A DNA stretch of 64,000 nucleotides from Microbacterium pygmaeum (GCF_900100885.1 NZ_LT629692.1:2170001-2234000), one strand, 5' to 3'; counted from the first letter of the stretch, positions 41,778 to 51,132 are shown. Notes: generated from the sequence alone by a model not told the origin. Program-made: numbers and translations.

Positions 41778-43055
41778 TCAGTCCCGCGCGCGCGGCACGA
41801 ACATCGGCACCCAGCGCACGAACGCCAGCGCGCCCACGAGCCCGATGACCCCGACCGCCCCCGTCGCGATCGCGAGCGAGGACACCGCCGTGATCGCCGA
41901 GACGAGCAGGGGAGAGATCGCACCGCCCGCGTCGGTGAGCGTCCGCCACGAGCCGAGGAACGGCGCCGGATCGGCAGGCGGAGCCACGTCGGCGCCCAGG
42001 GTGAGCAGGATCCCGCTGGAGAGTCCGTTTCCGACGCCCAGGACTGCGGCGAACATCGCGAACCACATCGCCGCATTGACCAGGTCGTGGGTGAAAGCCA
42101 GCGCGAGGAAGCCGGCGCCCATCAGGATCATCGCCGGCAACGCCGCCCAGAGGCGACCGAACCGATCCATGACCTGCCCGCTCGCGTAGAACAGCGCGAA
42201 GTCGATCGCGCCGGACACGCCGACCACCAGCGCGATCGTCCCCGCATCCAGTCCGATCGAAAAGCCCCAGAGCGGGAGGACGACCTGGCGCGCCGAGCGG
42301 ATCGCCGACAGCGTGGCCGCGGCCAGCCCGAGGCGCGAGAGCACCCGGCGGTAGCGCCACATCGTGCGGAAGACGCCGACGCGCTCGGCGGTGGGGATCG
42401 AGCCGGTCACCGATTCTCCGCTGTCCTCGACGAACGCCGCGGGTCGGGCGGCAGGCCCGGGGGAGTCGGCGGCGTCGACCGCGCGCTCCGGATCGGGGCC
42501 GAGGAGGACGAGGAGGATCGTGGCGACCAGGCATCCTCCGAAGAACCAGATCGCGGCGTGCTCGTCCCCGAACAGCGCCAGGAGACCGGCCGCGATGAAC
42601 GGGCCGACGAACATTCCGAGGCGGAACGAGCCGCCCAGCAGCGACAGCGCCCGCGCACGGAACGCGATCGGCACGCGGGTCGTCATGAAGGAGTGGCGTG
42701 CCAGGCCGAAGGCAGCGGCGCAGAAGCCGATGAGGAAGACGGATGCCGCGAACACGCCGAGCTGCGGAGCGAAGACCATCCCGAGCACGCCGCCGATCGA
42801 GAGCACGCCCGCGAATGCCATCGTCAGGCGTTCGCCGACGCGGGCGACGGCCCATCCGGCGGGAATGTTGCCGCACAGCTGCCCGACGACCAGCGCGGAG
42901 GCGACGAGCGCCGCTGTGGCGACGTCCGCACCGAGTTGTGCGGCGATGATCGGGATCAGCGGGATCACCGCACCCTCGCCCAGGGCGAAGAGGACGGTGG
43001 GCCCGTAGATCATCGGAGCGAAGCGCCAGAGGATGTCGGAGGCGCGGTCGGTCAC
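41778..43055 (-). CDS. MFS transporter
   Basis: A 425-residue major-facilitator protein with about 12 helices. GEGAVIPLIPIIAAQLGAD and ARVGERLTMAFAGVLS mark the first half; a soluble loop near 195-225 separates the halves. Resembles actinobacterial drug- or metabolite-efflux carriers; substrate unknown. GTG 43055 is chosen since TAACGT stands 7 nt before it on this strand, giving a leaderless start; GTG 43064 would add three residues. It is divergent from prfB with only 25 nt between start codons. Confidence 0.85.
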   Translation of the reverse strand: MTDRASDILWRFAPMIYGPTVLFALGEGAVIPLIPIIAAQLGADVATAALVASALVVGQLCGNIPAGWAVARVGERLTMAFAGVLSIGGVLGMVFAPQLGVFAASVFLIGFCAAAFGLARHSFMTTRVPIAFRARALSLLGGSFRLGMFVGPFIAAGLLALFGDEHAAIWFFGGCLVATILLVLLGPDPERAVDAADSPGPAARPAAFVEDSGESVTGSIPTAERVGVFRTMWRYRRVLSRLGLAAATLSAIRSARQVVLPLWGFSIGLDAGTIALVVGVSGAIDFALFYASGQVMDRFGRLWAALPAMILMGAGFLALAFTHDLVNAAMWFAMFAAVLGVGNGLSSGILLTLGADVAPPADPAPFLGSWRTLTDAGGAISPLLVSAITAVSSLAIATGAVGVIGLVGALAFVRWVPMFVPRARD

Positions 43056-43080
43056 TGCATCCACGTTAGTCTGGAGTGTC

Positions 43081-44190
43081 ATGCTCGATTTCGATCTTTC
43101 CGCCGATATCCAGGCGCTGCGCTCCACGTTCGCCGACATCAAGACCGTGGTCGACGTCGACGCGCTCACCACCGAGATCGCCCGGCTCAGCGATGAGGCC
43201 GGGGCGCCCGACCTCTGGGACGACACCGAGAAGGCGCAGAAGGTCACCAGCGCACTGAGCCACCGGCAGTCCGAGCTGGCGCGCATCTCGGGCATCGACC
43301 GCCGGCTCGACGACCTCGAGGTCATGGTGGAGCTGGCCAATGAGATGGACGACGAGGATGCGGCCGAAGAGGCCCGGCACGAGCTCGCTGAGCTCGAGGA
43401 CATCGTCGGGCAGCTGGAGGTGCAGACCCTGCTGGACGGCGAGTACGACAACCGACCGGCCGTCATCACGATCCGTGCCGGCGCGGGTGGGGTGGATGCC
43501 TCCGACTTCGCCGAGATGCTGCTGCGGATGTACCTGCGATGGGCCGAGCAGCACAAGTATCCGGTCACGATCATGGACTCGTCCTACGCGGAAGAGGCCG
43601 GGATCAAGTCGGCGACCTTCGAGGTCGACGCGCCCTACGCCTTCGGCACGCTGAGTGTCGAGGCCGGTACCCACCGCCTGGTGCGGATGAGTCCGTTCAA
43701 CTCCGCCGGCAAGCGTCAGACGTCGTTCGCCGCGGTCGAGGTCATCCCGCTGCTGGACGAGGCCGTCGAGGTCGACATCCCGGAATCCGACCTGCGAGTG
43801 GACGTCTTCCGCTCATCGGGCCCCGGTGGTCAGTCCGTCAACACCACGGACTCGGCCGTGCGCCTGACGCACCTGCCGACCGGCACCGTCGTGTCGATGC
43901 AGAACGAGAAGTCCCAGATCCAGAACCGTGCGGCGGCCATGCGCGTGCTGCAGTCACGTCTCCTGATCCTCCAGAAGGAGCAGGAAGCGGCGATCAAGAA
44001 GGACCTCGCCGGTGTCATCACGGCGAGCTGGGGCGACCAGATGCGTTCGTACGTGCTCGCGCCGTACCAGATGGTCAAGGACCTGCGCACCGACTACGAG
44101 GTCAACAACCCGGCGGCCGTCTTCGACGGCGACCTCGACGGCTTCATCGCCGCCGGCATCAAGTGGCGCAAGCGCCCATCCGAGGACTGA
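43081..44190 (+). CDS. prfB: Peptide chain release factor 2
   Basis: RF2 reads UAA and UGA stop codons. The product is 369 residues. The codon-recognition tripeptide SPF is near 204-206 and the peptidyl-hydrolysis motif GGQ near 249-251 (SSGPGGQSVNTTDS). The reading frame is continuous, with no in-frame stop or CUUUGA slip site near codon 25, so the autoregulatory frameshift of many RF2 genes is absent. TAGTCT lies 8 nt before ATG 43081. It begins the order prfB-(GNAT)-ftsE-ftsX-smpB-ssrA, common in actinobacteria. Confidence 0.96.
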   Translation: MLDFDLSADIQALRSTFADIKTVVDVDALTTEIARLSDEAGAPDLWDDTEKAQKVTSALSHRQSELARISGIDRRLDDLEVMVELANEMDDEDAAEEARHELAELEDIVGQLEVQTLLDGEYDNRPAVITIRAGAGGVDASDFAEMLLRMYLRWAEQHKYPVTIMDSSYAEEAGIKSATFEVDAPYAFGTLSVEAGTHRLVRMSPFNSAGKRQTSFAAVEVIPLLDEAVEVDIPESDLRVDVFRSSGPGGQSVNTTDSAVRLTHLPTGTVVSMQNEKSQIQNRAAAMRVLQSRLLILQKEQEAAIKKDLAGVITASWGDQMRSYVLAPYQMVKDLRTDYEVNNPAAVFDGDLDGFIAAGIKWRKRPSED

Positions 44191-44211
44191 CCACCTTCGT
44201 ACACTGACGGT

Positions 44212-44655
44212 ATGAGCCTGCGCCTCGTCGAACTCGATGCCGACATCCTGCCCGCAGTCATTGCGATTCCGCCCGCCATCGGCGAAAAGGCGAACGTCGC
44301 GCCGGTGCTGCATTCGATCGCCGAGGCGTATGTCACGCCGAGCGCGTGGCCACGGGCCATCCTCGACGACGAGGTCGTCGTCGGGTTCGTGATGGCCAAC
44401 TGGGATCCCGGCAACGAGATCCCGGCGTTCCGCGGCGGAATCTGGCGCCTCAACGTCGCGGACGAGGCCAAAGGTCGCGGCGTGGGCCGATTCGCAGTTC
44501 AAGAGGTTGCCGCCGAGGCGCGCCGTCGCGGCTACGAACGCATCACCGTCATGTGGGAGCAGGCCGCCGACGGCCCGGAAGGCTTCTACCTGAAGCTCGG
44601 GTTCCGTCCGGAGGGCGAGATGTTCGGGGAGATCGTCGGCGTACTCGAGCTCTGA
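44212..44655 (+). CDS. GNAT family N-acetyltransferase
   Basis: A 147-residue GNAT acetyltransferase. The acetyl-CoA loop is seen in DEAKGRGVGRFAVQEVAAEARRRG (motif A, Q/RxxGxG/A as KGRGVG), preceded by IWRLNVAD. The C-terminus EGFYLKLGFRPEGEM is motif B. The MWEQAADGPEGFYLKLGF segment resembles diamine/spermidine acetyltransferases (BltD-like), but substrate is uncertain. ATG 44212 is 6 nt behind TACACT (44200-44205). It lies between prfB and ftsE. Confidence 0.85.
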   Translation: MSLRLVELDADILPAVIAIPPAIGEKANVAPVLHSIAEAYVTPSAWPRAILDDEVVVGFVMANWDPGNEIPAFRGGIWRLNVADEAKGRGVGRFAVQEVAAEARRRGYERITVMWEQAADGPEGFYLKLGFRPEGEMFGEIVGVLEL

Positions 44656-44828
44656 GGACCGGCCGATCGCAGTCGGGCACTGGATGACGCGGCGCCAGGC
44701 TCGTCGAATGCGCGAGATCGTCGGAACGCACCCTGCCGCATAGCCGGCTCACAGCCTGCGAGCCAATGCCTCGGCCCCGGGTGTCGCACGCGATCCGGCG
44801 CTCCGCGCCCGCTTAGGCTCGTCGAGCC

Positions 44829-45992
44829 ATGATCCGGTTCGAAAACGTCACGAAACGCTACCGCGGCACCGCGAGACCCGCCCTCAGCACGGTCGACTTC
44901 GAGGTGCTGCGCGGGGAGTTCGTCTTCCTCGTCGGTGCCTCTGGTTCGGGCAAGTCCTCGTGCCTGCGGCTCATCCTCCGCGAGGAGACCCCCAGCGACG
45001 GTCGAGTAGTGGTCCTCGGCCGCGACCTGCGGAGCCTCTCCAATCGCAAAGTGCCCTACTTCCGGCGTCATGTCGGCGCCGTGTTCCAGGATTTCCGACT
45101 GCTGCCGAACAAGACCGTCTTCCAGAACGTAGCCTTCACGCTCCAGGTGATCGGGTCATCGCGAGGATTCATCCAGCAGGCGGTGCCCGAGGTGCTGGCA
45201 CTGGTCGGGCTCGCCGGCAAGGAGAAGCGGTTCCCGCACGAGCTCTCCGGTGGTGAGCAGCAGCGCGTCGCGATCGCGCGCGCGCTCGTGAACCGCCCGC
45301 AGGTGCTGCTGGCCGACGAGCCGACCGGAAACCTCGACCCCGCGACATCGGTGGACATCATGCAGCTGCTCGCCCGCATCAACGCCGGCGGCACCACCGT
45401 GGTGATGGCCACCCACGAGGCGGGATTCGTCGACCAGATGCAGCGGCGCGTGATCGAGCTGGTGGACGGCGAGATGGTTCGCGACGAGCGCCACGGCGGC
45501 TACGGAGACACGTCGAACATCCCGAGCCTGGCTCCGCAGCCCGAGATCGGAGCCGCGTCCGTCGCCGCCCTGACCGCGGTGCTCGAGGTCCAGCGCGAGG
45601 TCGCGCTCGCGACGGCGCCGCGACCCGAGCTCGAAGACGCGGTACAGGATGCGGTCGCGGCAGCGACCACCACGGTTGCCGCAGCCGAGACCGCGGTCGC
45701 GGAGGTCCCCGAGGCACCGCCCTCCGCCGCCCCCGTCGACATCGTCGAGGCGACCGCGCCGGTCGAAGCCGACGTCGTCGCCGTCGTCGAGGTCGCCGAA
45801 CCCGCGCCGGCTCCGGCACGCGCGCCGGAGGAGAAGCCGGTACTGCAGCCCGCGGCATCCGTTCCTCGCACCGCACCGGTGCCGGTCATCGACATCCCCG
45901 AGGTCGAGGTGGCCGAGCTCGGCCTGGCCGATCGGCTCGGCCTCGGACGCGGCGAGAAGAACAGCGACGACGAAGTGGGTCCGACATCATGA
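44829..45992 (+). CDS. ftsE: Cell division ATPase FtsE with long C-terminal extension
   Basis: Forms an ABC-type complex with FtsX that activates peptidoglycan hydrolases at the septum. The core (1-225) has Walker A GASGSGKS (36-43), YFRRHVGAVFQDFRLL, signature LSGGEQQR (139-146), Walker B LLADEP and switch His ATHEAG. FtsE is normally about 225-230 residues; this one has 387, with a tail rich in Ala, Val, Glu and Pro. The tail is acidic, low-complexity and probably disordered, ending in ADRLGLGRGEKNSDDE. TAGGCT lies 9 nt upstream of ATG. It overlaps ftsX by 4 nt. Confidence 0.95.
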   Translation: MIRFENVTKRYRGTARPALSTVDFEVLRGEFVFLVGASGSGKSSCLRLILREETPSDGRVVVLGRDLRSLSNRKVPYFRRHVGAVFQDFRLLPNKTVFQNVAFTLQVIGSSRGFIQQAVPEVLALVGLAGKEKRFPHELSGGEQQRVAIARALVNRPQVLLADEPTGNLDPATSVDIMQLLARINAGGTTVVMATHEAGFVDQMQRRVIELVDGEMVRDERHGGYGDTSNIPSLAPQPEIGAASVAALTAVLEVQREVALATAPRPELEDAVQDAVAAATTTVAAAETAVAEVPEAPPSAAPVDIVEATAPVEADVVAVVEVAEPAPAPARAPEEKPVLQPAASVPRTAPVPVIDIPEVEVAELGLADRLGLGRGEKNSDDEVGPTS

Positions 45993-46903
45993 GGGCCGGA
46001 CTCGTTCTCTCCGAAGCGCTGTCGGGACTCCGCCGCAACGCGTCGATGGTCATCTCGGTGGTCCTGGTCACCTTCGTCTCGCTGACCTTCGTCGGCGCCG
46101 CCATCTTGATGCAGATGCAGATCGGCCAGATGAAGGACTACTGGGCCGACCGTGCCCAGGTCGCCGTCTACATGTGCACATCGATCTCGCAGGCGCCCAC
46201 CTGCGTCGATGGTGTCGCCACCCAGGACCAGCTGGATGAGGTCAGTGCCAAGCTCGACGGTCCGGCGATCGCGCCGCTGATCCGCGACCTGCGTTTCGAG
46301 ACCCGCGACGAGGCGTATGCGAACGCGATCGAGCTGCTCGGCGACGACTACGCCAGTGTGATCACGCCGGAGCAGCTGAACGAGACCTACTGGATCAACC
46401 TCGTCGATCAGAGCCAGTCCGATGTGATCGTCGAAGCCTTCAGTGGGCAGGCGGGCGTGGAGGAAGTCAAGGATCAGCTGCAGTATCTCGAGCCGCTGTT
46501 CTCCGCCCTGACCGTCGCGACCTACATCGCCGTCGGTATCGCGGCGCTCATGCTCGTGGCGGCGGTGCTGCTGATCGCGACCACGATCCGCCTTTCGGCC
46601 TATGCCCGACGGCGCGAGGTCGGCATCATGCGGCTCGTCGGTGCGTCCAACCGGTTCATCCAGACACCCTTCATCCTCGAAGGCGTGTTCGCTGCGCTCC
46701 TGGGATCGATCCTCGCCGGTGGCGCAGTGCTGGCCGGTGTGCACTTCGGCGTGAACCAGTATCTGCGACAGCGGATCGAGTTCGTCACGAGCTGGGTGTC
46801 GATCTCGGACGCCTGGATCGTGATCCCCATCCTCATCCTGATCGGCGCGCTGCTGGCCGCATTGTCGGCCGGGTTCGCGATCCGGCGGTGGCTGCGCGCC
46901 TGA
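45989..46903 (+). CDS. ftsX: Cell division membrane protein FtsX
   Basis: Membrane partner of FtsE, 304 residues with four helices (about 22-44, 172-198, 226-247 and 271-292) and a large extracellular loop between the first two. That loop, about 50-165, contacts cell-wall hydrolase partners in other bacteria; CTSISQAPTC here has two Cys that could form a disulfide. ATG 45989 overlaps the ftsE stop (ATGA). Followed 82 nt later by smpB, which has its own promoter (TATGCT, 46920-46925). Confidence 0.95.
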   Translation: MRAGLVLSEALSGLRRNASMVISVVLVTFVSLTFVGAAILMQMQIGQMKDYWADRAQVAVYMCTSISQAPTCVDGVATQDQLDEVSAKLDGPAIAPLIRDLRFETRDEAYANAIELLGDDYASVITPEQLNETYWINLVDQSQSDVIVEAFSGQAGVEEVKDQLQYLEPLFSALTVATYIAVGIAALMLVAAVLLIATTIRLSAYARRREVGIMRLVGASNRFIQTPFILEGVFAALLGSILAGGAVLAGVHFGVNQYLRQRIEFVTSWVSISDAWIVIPILILIGALLAALSAGFAIRRWLRA

Positions 46904-46985
46904 CCAGCGCGCGTCCGCTGTATGCTGGTGGGCTGCCGCGATCCGTTGACACGCTGACGGACGGGCGGCGAGAAGGAGAGAAGTC

Positions 46986-47462
46986 ATGCCCAAGGAACGC
47001 GGGGAGAAGGTCGTCGCGACCAATCGTCGCGCCCGCCACGAGTACAACATCGAGAAATCGTACGAGGCCGGTCTGGTGCTCACGGGCACCGAGGTCAAGT
47101 CGTTGCGCCAGGGGCGCGCGAACCTGTCCGACGGCTACGCCTACATCGACGGCGGCGAGGCGTGGCTGGACGCCGTGCACATCCCCGAGTACTCGCAGGG
47201 TCACTGGACCAACCACGCTACGAAGCGCACCCGCAAGCTGCTCCTGCACAAGGACGAGATCATCAAGCTCTCCCATGCGGTCTCCGCCGGTGGCTACACC
47301 CTGGTCCCGCTGAAGCTCTACTTCTCGGACGGGAGGGCGAAGGTCGAGATCGCGATCGCCAAGGGCAAGCACGAGTGGGACAAGCGCCAGACGCTGCGCG
47401 AGCGGCAGGACAAGCGCGAAGCCGAGCGTGCGATGCGCTCGAAGAACCGCCTCGGCGACTGA
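46986..47462 (+). CDS. smpB: SsrA-binding protein SmpB
   Basis: Binds tmRNA and takes it to stalled ribosomes for trans-translation. The product is 158 residues. Seen: ATNRRARHEYNIEKSYEAGLVLTGTEVKSLRQG at the N-terminus, a beta-barrel core, and a basic C-terminal tail (KHEWDKRQTLRERQDKREAERAMR) that mimics mRNA in the decoding site. GAAGGAGAG at a good distance precedes ATG 46986. Its RNA partner ssrA is 3.7 kb downstream, after an unrelated minus-strand operon. Confidence 0.97.
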   Translation: MPKERGEKVVATNRRARHEYNIEKSYEAGLVLTGTEVKSLRQGRANLSDGYAYIDGGEAWLDAVHIPEYSQGHWTNHATKRTRKLLLHKDEIIKLSHAVSAGGYTLVPLKLYFSDGRAKVEIAIAKGKHEWDKRQTLRERQDKREAERAMRSKNRLGD

Positions 47463-47482
47463 CCGCCTGCTCGCCAGCGGCG

Positions 47483-48949
47483 CTAGTGCGGGGCGACGGG
47501 TTGCGACTGCGCGGCTTCGACCGCGCGGTCGGTGAACGCCTGCTTCGGCACGAAGGCGAGCGCGATGGCGGCCACCAGTGCGGTCGCTCCGCACACGATC
47601 CACACCGTGAAGTAGCCCGACAGCGACCCAGCGGTGCTTTCGGCGTTGCCCGGACTCGTCGCCACCCCCTGGAGCAGGGCGATACCGAAGACGCACGATG
47701 CGATCGCACCGCCGACCGTCTTCACCGAGTTCGTCAGGCCGGTGGCGACGCCCGTCTGGGTGGCGGGAGCAGCGGATGCCGCAGCCACCGGCAGTGCCGC
47801 GACCAGCGCGCCGGAGCCGAGGCCGACGATCACCATGTTGGTGATCACCTGTGCGTAGGCCGCGTGGAAGGGCAGGAACAGCAGGAAGCCGATCGCGACC
47901 AGGAGTGAGGCGCCCATCAGCGTCACGCGCGGGGAGATGCGTCTCGCGATCACCGGGAAGAGCAGGGCTCCGACGATCATCGCGATCAGATAGATGCCGA
48001 TGATGAGCGAGGTCGCGAACCCGGTCGTGCCCAGGCCGTAGCCGTACACCGACGGATCGGTGCGGGCGAACGTCGACAGCGGCGCCTGGGCTCCCAGCAC
48101 ACTGACGCCGAAAAGACCTGCGGTGAGGAAGACCGGGCCGAGCGCGGGCGACCGGAACATCCGCACATCAATCAGCGGGTCCGTCGAGCGCAGCTCCCAC
48201 TGCGCGAACGGCCAGAGGAGGACCACGCCGAGACCGACCAGAATCCACGAGAACAGATCGTCCACGCCGTTCAGCCGCATGAAGCTCAAACCGCCGGTGA
48301 AGGCGATCAGCGCCATCGAGACCAGGATGAGGCCGACTGTGTCGAAGGTCCCACCGGTCGGCTCGGGCGACTCCTTCACCCCGAACCAGATCACGAAGAA
48401 GCAGATCACGACGGCGATCGCCGGCACGAGCAGTACCACCGTCAACGGCAGCGCGTCCACCAGTAGCCCGCCGGCGAGCGCGCCGGTGATCGCGCCCAGT
48501 TCGAGCGCCGCCACCAGCAGCCCTGCGGCGCGCGCGGTGATCACCGCGCGACCCTGCATGGAGCGCGAGCGCGACCAGATCAGCGCGATCTCCAGCGGCA
48601 GCCACACCACATAGAACCCCTGCAGCGCCCAGGCGACCAGGAAGACGGCGAACGAGTCGGTGAAGGGCAGCACGAGGGATGCCGCGGCCGTCAGTGCCGT
48701 GGAGATCATCAGCATCCGCTTGTGGCCGACCATGTCGCCGAGCTTCGCGAATGCCGGAACGACGAGCGCGGACAACATCAGCTGGGCCCCCTCGAGCCAG
48801 TTGACGTCCGCGTCGTGGATGCCGAGGTTGCGCGCGATGTCGGTGAGCATCGGGGTGTAATAGCCCTGCAGGATGCCGCTGGTGAACTCGACGAAGGCGA
48901 GGAAGCCCACGACACCCGCGAGGGTGCCGAACAGTCGTGAGCGCGTCAT
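47483..48949 (-). CDS. MFS drug-efflux-type transporter (14-helix DHA2-like)
   Basis: A 488-residue MFS protein with about 14 hydrophobic segments, typical of DHA2-type multidrug exporters. Seen: FTSGILQGYYTPMLTDIARNLG (first helix), KLGDMVGHKRMLMIST (the A-motif region), and VTLMGASLLVAIGFLLF. ATG 48949 is preceded by GGAAGGA. It is the last gene of a minus-strand run SIMPL-M20-MFS. Substrate not predictable. Confidence 0.86.
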   Translation of the reverse strand: MTRSRLFGTLAGVVGFLAFVEFTSGILQGYYTPMLTDIARNLGIHDADVNWLEGAQLMLSALVVPAFAKLGDMVGHKRMLMISTALTAAASLVLPFTDSFAVFLVAWALQGFYVVWLPLEIALIWSRSRSMQGRAVITARAAGLLVAALELGAITGALAGGLLVDALPLTVVLLVPAIAVVICFFVIWFGVKESPEPTGGTFDTVGLILVSMALIAFTGGLSFMRLNGVDDLFSWILVGLGVVLLWPFAQWELRSTDPLIDVRMFRSPALGPVFLTAGLFGVSVLGAQAPLSTFARTDPSVYGYGLGTTGFATSLIIGIYLIAMIVGALLFPVIARRISPRVTLMGASLLVAIGFLLFLPFHAAYAQVITNMVIVGLGSGALVAALPVAAASAAPATQTGVATGLTNSVKTVGGAIASCVFGIALLQGVATSPGNAESTAGSLSGYFTVWIVCGATALVAAIALAFVPKQAFTDRAVEAAQSQPVAPH

Positions 48950-49001
48950 CGCGGGTCCTTCCGGGTGCGGGTCCCGCACGCCTGGCGAGGGTCGGGTCAG
49001 A

Positions 49002-50336
49002 TCACTGTAGCCGCTGCAACAGAGCGCGGTGGAACTGCTCTCCGCGCTCGAGCGAAGCGATCTCGACCCGCTCGTCGACGCCGTGGATCGACGCCCGCTG
49101 GGCATTGGACATCTCCAGCGGCGCGAAACGGTAGACCGCCGGTGCGAAACGATGGAAGTGCCGCGAGTCGGTTGCCGCCATCATCACGTATGGGACGGTC
49201 GAGGCGTTCGGGAACGCGGCTGCGACCGCATCCGTGAGCAATGCGAACTGTGCATTGTCGGTCGGTGACTCGGGTGAGGGCTCGCTCGCCTCGACGACGG
49301 TGATCTGCACGAGCGGGTCGGCGATACGCCTGCGGACCCGCTCGACGGTCGCGGCGGTGGTCTCGCCGAGCGCGATCCTCAGGTTGATGGTGACGGATGC
49401 CTGTGACGGCAGCACATTGGCAGCGGTGCCGCCCTGCTGCATCGTCGCCGCGACGGTGGTGCGCACGAGCGCGGCCGGTTCGCCGCCCATCGCCGCGAAC
49501 GCGCGAGCGGTCAGCGAGGGGAACGTGGCGAGGAGGCGCAGCAGGGCCTGCGGGCCGCCGGACGCGCGATTCGCGAAGAGTCCGAGCATCCGCGTGATGG
49601 CCGCGGGGGTCCGCGCGGGGAAGGTCGAGGGGCTCAGACGGTCGACTGCACGGGCGAGCCTCCCCACCGCGGTGATGCGCGGAGGGGCGGAGGCGTGGCC
49701 GCCGTCGCCACGTGCGGACAGCGTCAGCGTCAGCACGCCCTTCTCGCCGACGCCGACCATGGCGGCTTCGCCGAGCGCGAAAGGGAGCGGGGCGTCGACG
49801 ATCGCGCCTCCTTCGTCGAGCACGAGCCAGGGGAGTATGCCGCGGTCCTTGAAGGTCTGGGCTATCTGCTGCGCCGCCGAGCCGTAGGTCTCCTCGTTGC
49901 CACCGAACGAGAGGTACACGTCGCGGGGCGGCGTGGATCCTTCGGCGAGCAGGTTCTCGACCGCTTCGAGCACCACCAGCAGCGGTCCCTTGTCGTCGAG
50001 CGTGCCTCGGCCGTAGACCCAGCCATCGGCGATACGGCCTTGGAACGGCGGATAGGTCCACTCGTCGGCCTCGTCGACCGGCACCACGTCGTAGTGGGCC
50101 ATGAGGACGACGGGTTCGCTGCGTGTCGCGCCCTGCCACCGGAACAGCAGGCCGAAGTCGGTGATGCGCTCGAGAGACAGGTGCTCGTGGACCAGTGGGT
50201 ACAGCTCAGCGATGAGCGCGACGAAGTCTTCGAACGGCTGCGGCCCGCGTTGATCCAGCTCTGCGCTGACCGTGGGCAGCTGGACCATGCGCGAGAGGCG
50301 TTCGGCGATGCCCGGGCGAGCGGTCTCCGAACTCAC
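49002..50336 (-). CDS. M20/M25/M40 family metallopeptidase
   Basis: A 444-residue zinc-dependent peptidase/deacylase. Metal and catalytic residues seen: H81 and D83 in MAHYDVVP, D115 in GRGTLDDKG, E148-E149 in GGNEETYG, and a later His in ATDSRHFH. The IHGVDERV segment near the C-terminus is typical of the carboxypeptidase-S/CPG2 branch. GTG 50336 overlaps the SIMPL gene's stop (GTGA), so the two are coupled. Substrate (dipeptide or acyl amino acid) is unknown. Confidence 0.9.
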   Translation of the reverse strand: MSSETARPGIAERLSRMVQLPTVSAELDQRGPQPFEDFVALIAELYPLVHEHLSLERITDFGLLFRWQGATRSEPVVLMAHYDVVPVDEADEWTYPPFQGRIADGWVYGRGTLDDKGPLLVVLEAVENLLAEGSTPPRDVYLSFGGNEETYGSAAQQIAQTFKDRGILPWLVLDEGGAIVDAPLPFALGEAAMVGVGEKGVLTLTLSARGDGGHASAPPRITAVGRLARAVDRLSPSTFPARTPAAITRMLGLFANRASGGPQALLRLLATFPSLTARAFAAMGGEPAALVRTTVAATMQQGGTAANVLPSQASVTINLRIALGETTAATVERVRRRIADPLVQITVVEASEPSPESPTDNAQFALLTDAVAAAFPNASTVPYVMMAATDSRHFHRFAPAVYRFAPLEMSNAQRASIHGVDERVEIASLERGEQFHRALLQRLQ

Positions 50337-51007
50337 GAGGCGGTGAAGCGCGCCTCGACGGCGGCGGTGACCACGATGTCCTCGGGCTGGAATTCCATGG
50401 CGGGCGCGCCGCCCGAGGCATCCATCGCTCCCATCGCCATTGCGCGCATCATCTTGGGCGCCGGTGACGGCTGGGCCTCGTTGCGCTGGAGGAGTCCGAG
50501 GTCGGCGATCTCTAGCGGGGCGACGGAGGCCAGACCGAGCGCATCCGCATACGCGGTTGCGCGGTCGACGGCGACCTTCACCGCCTGCGCGGCCACGGCC
50601 GATTCGGTGGCGCGCGCCGTCGTAGGACTCAGCGACCAGGTGACGTTGTTGATCTGCACGCCATCGCGCTCCGCGATGTCGCTGACCCACCACGAGAGGT
50701 TCGCGAAATCGGTGAAGGTCGCGGTGATCTCGACCGATGCGTAGTGGACGAGCGCAAGCTGTTTGCCCTGATCGTTCCATGGACGGTTCGCCCAGACGGA
50801 CACGCGCTGGCTGGACCACTCACTGATGGCGCCGGACTCTTTGCGTTCCGCGAGGTCTTCGCGCAGGGGTGTGGCCAGCGCTGCGATGCGCTCGACGACG
50901 ACGCCGCGTTCGCGGCCTTCGGCCTTGACCGAGATGTGGACGATTCCCTGTTCGGGGGCGAAGCGGTCTTCGTGCTCGCCTCGGACCGTGATGATGACAT
51001 CGCTCAT
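50333..51007 (-). CDS. SIMPL domain-containing protein
   Basis: A 224-residue protein matching the SIMPL (DUF541) fold along its length: VRGEHEDRFAPEQGIVHISVKAEG at the start and DRATAYADALGLASVAPLEIADLG in the second half. No signal peptide is seen, so it is probably cytosolic here, unlike many SIMPL proteins. ATG 51007 lies 7 nt behind TAGAGT. It is the first gene of the M20-MFS run. Confidence 0.82.
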   Translation of the reverse strand: MSDVIITVRGEHEDRFAPEQGIVHISVKAEGRERGVVVERIAALATPLREDLAERKESGAISEWSSQRVSVWANRPWNDQGKQLALVHYASVEITATFTDFANLSWWVSDIAERDGVQINNVTWSLSPTTARATESAVAAQAVKVAVDRATAYADALGLASVAPLEIADLGLLQRNEAQPSPAPKMMRAMAMGAMDASGGAPAMEFQPEDIVVTAAVEARFTAS

Positions 51008-51045
51008 GGCTCAGACTCTACGCGGGCGGATGCTGCTATCCGTTG

Positions 51046-51078
51046 TAGACTGTGATGCTCGGCCCGAAACGGCCGAGC
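51046..51078 (+). promoter_or_regulatory. Putative ssrA promoter and 5' leader hairpin
   Basis: TAGACT (51046-51051) is a TAnnnT -10 box. Six bases later begins a perfect 8-bp hairpin (arms 51057-51064 and 51071-51078, loop CGAAAC). It lies 55 nt upstream of mature tmRNA, so it may be the 5' leader of the precursor, removed by RNase P. This is the only promoter-like element seen before ssrA. Confidence 0.45.
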
Positions 51079-51132
51079 GGTTGAAAACTCCACAGTGCGT
51101 GACAGCGGCCCTCTGCAAACAGGGGAGTACAT

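Noticed and set aside
41649..43196. A 515-codon plus-strand frame opposite the MFS and Cys/His genes
   Set aside because: Composition is dominated by Arg, Glu, Asp and His from antisense hydrophobic helices; the minus strand encodes a convincing transporter.
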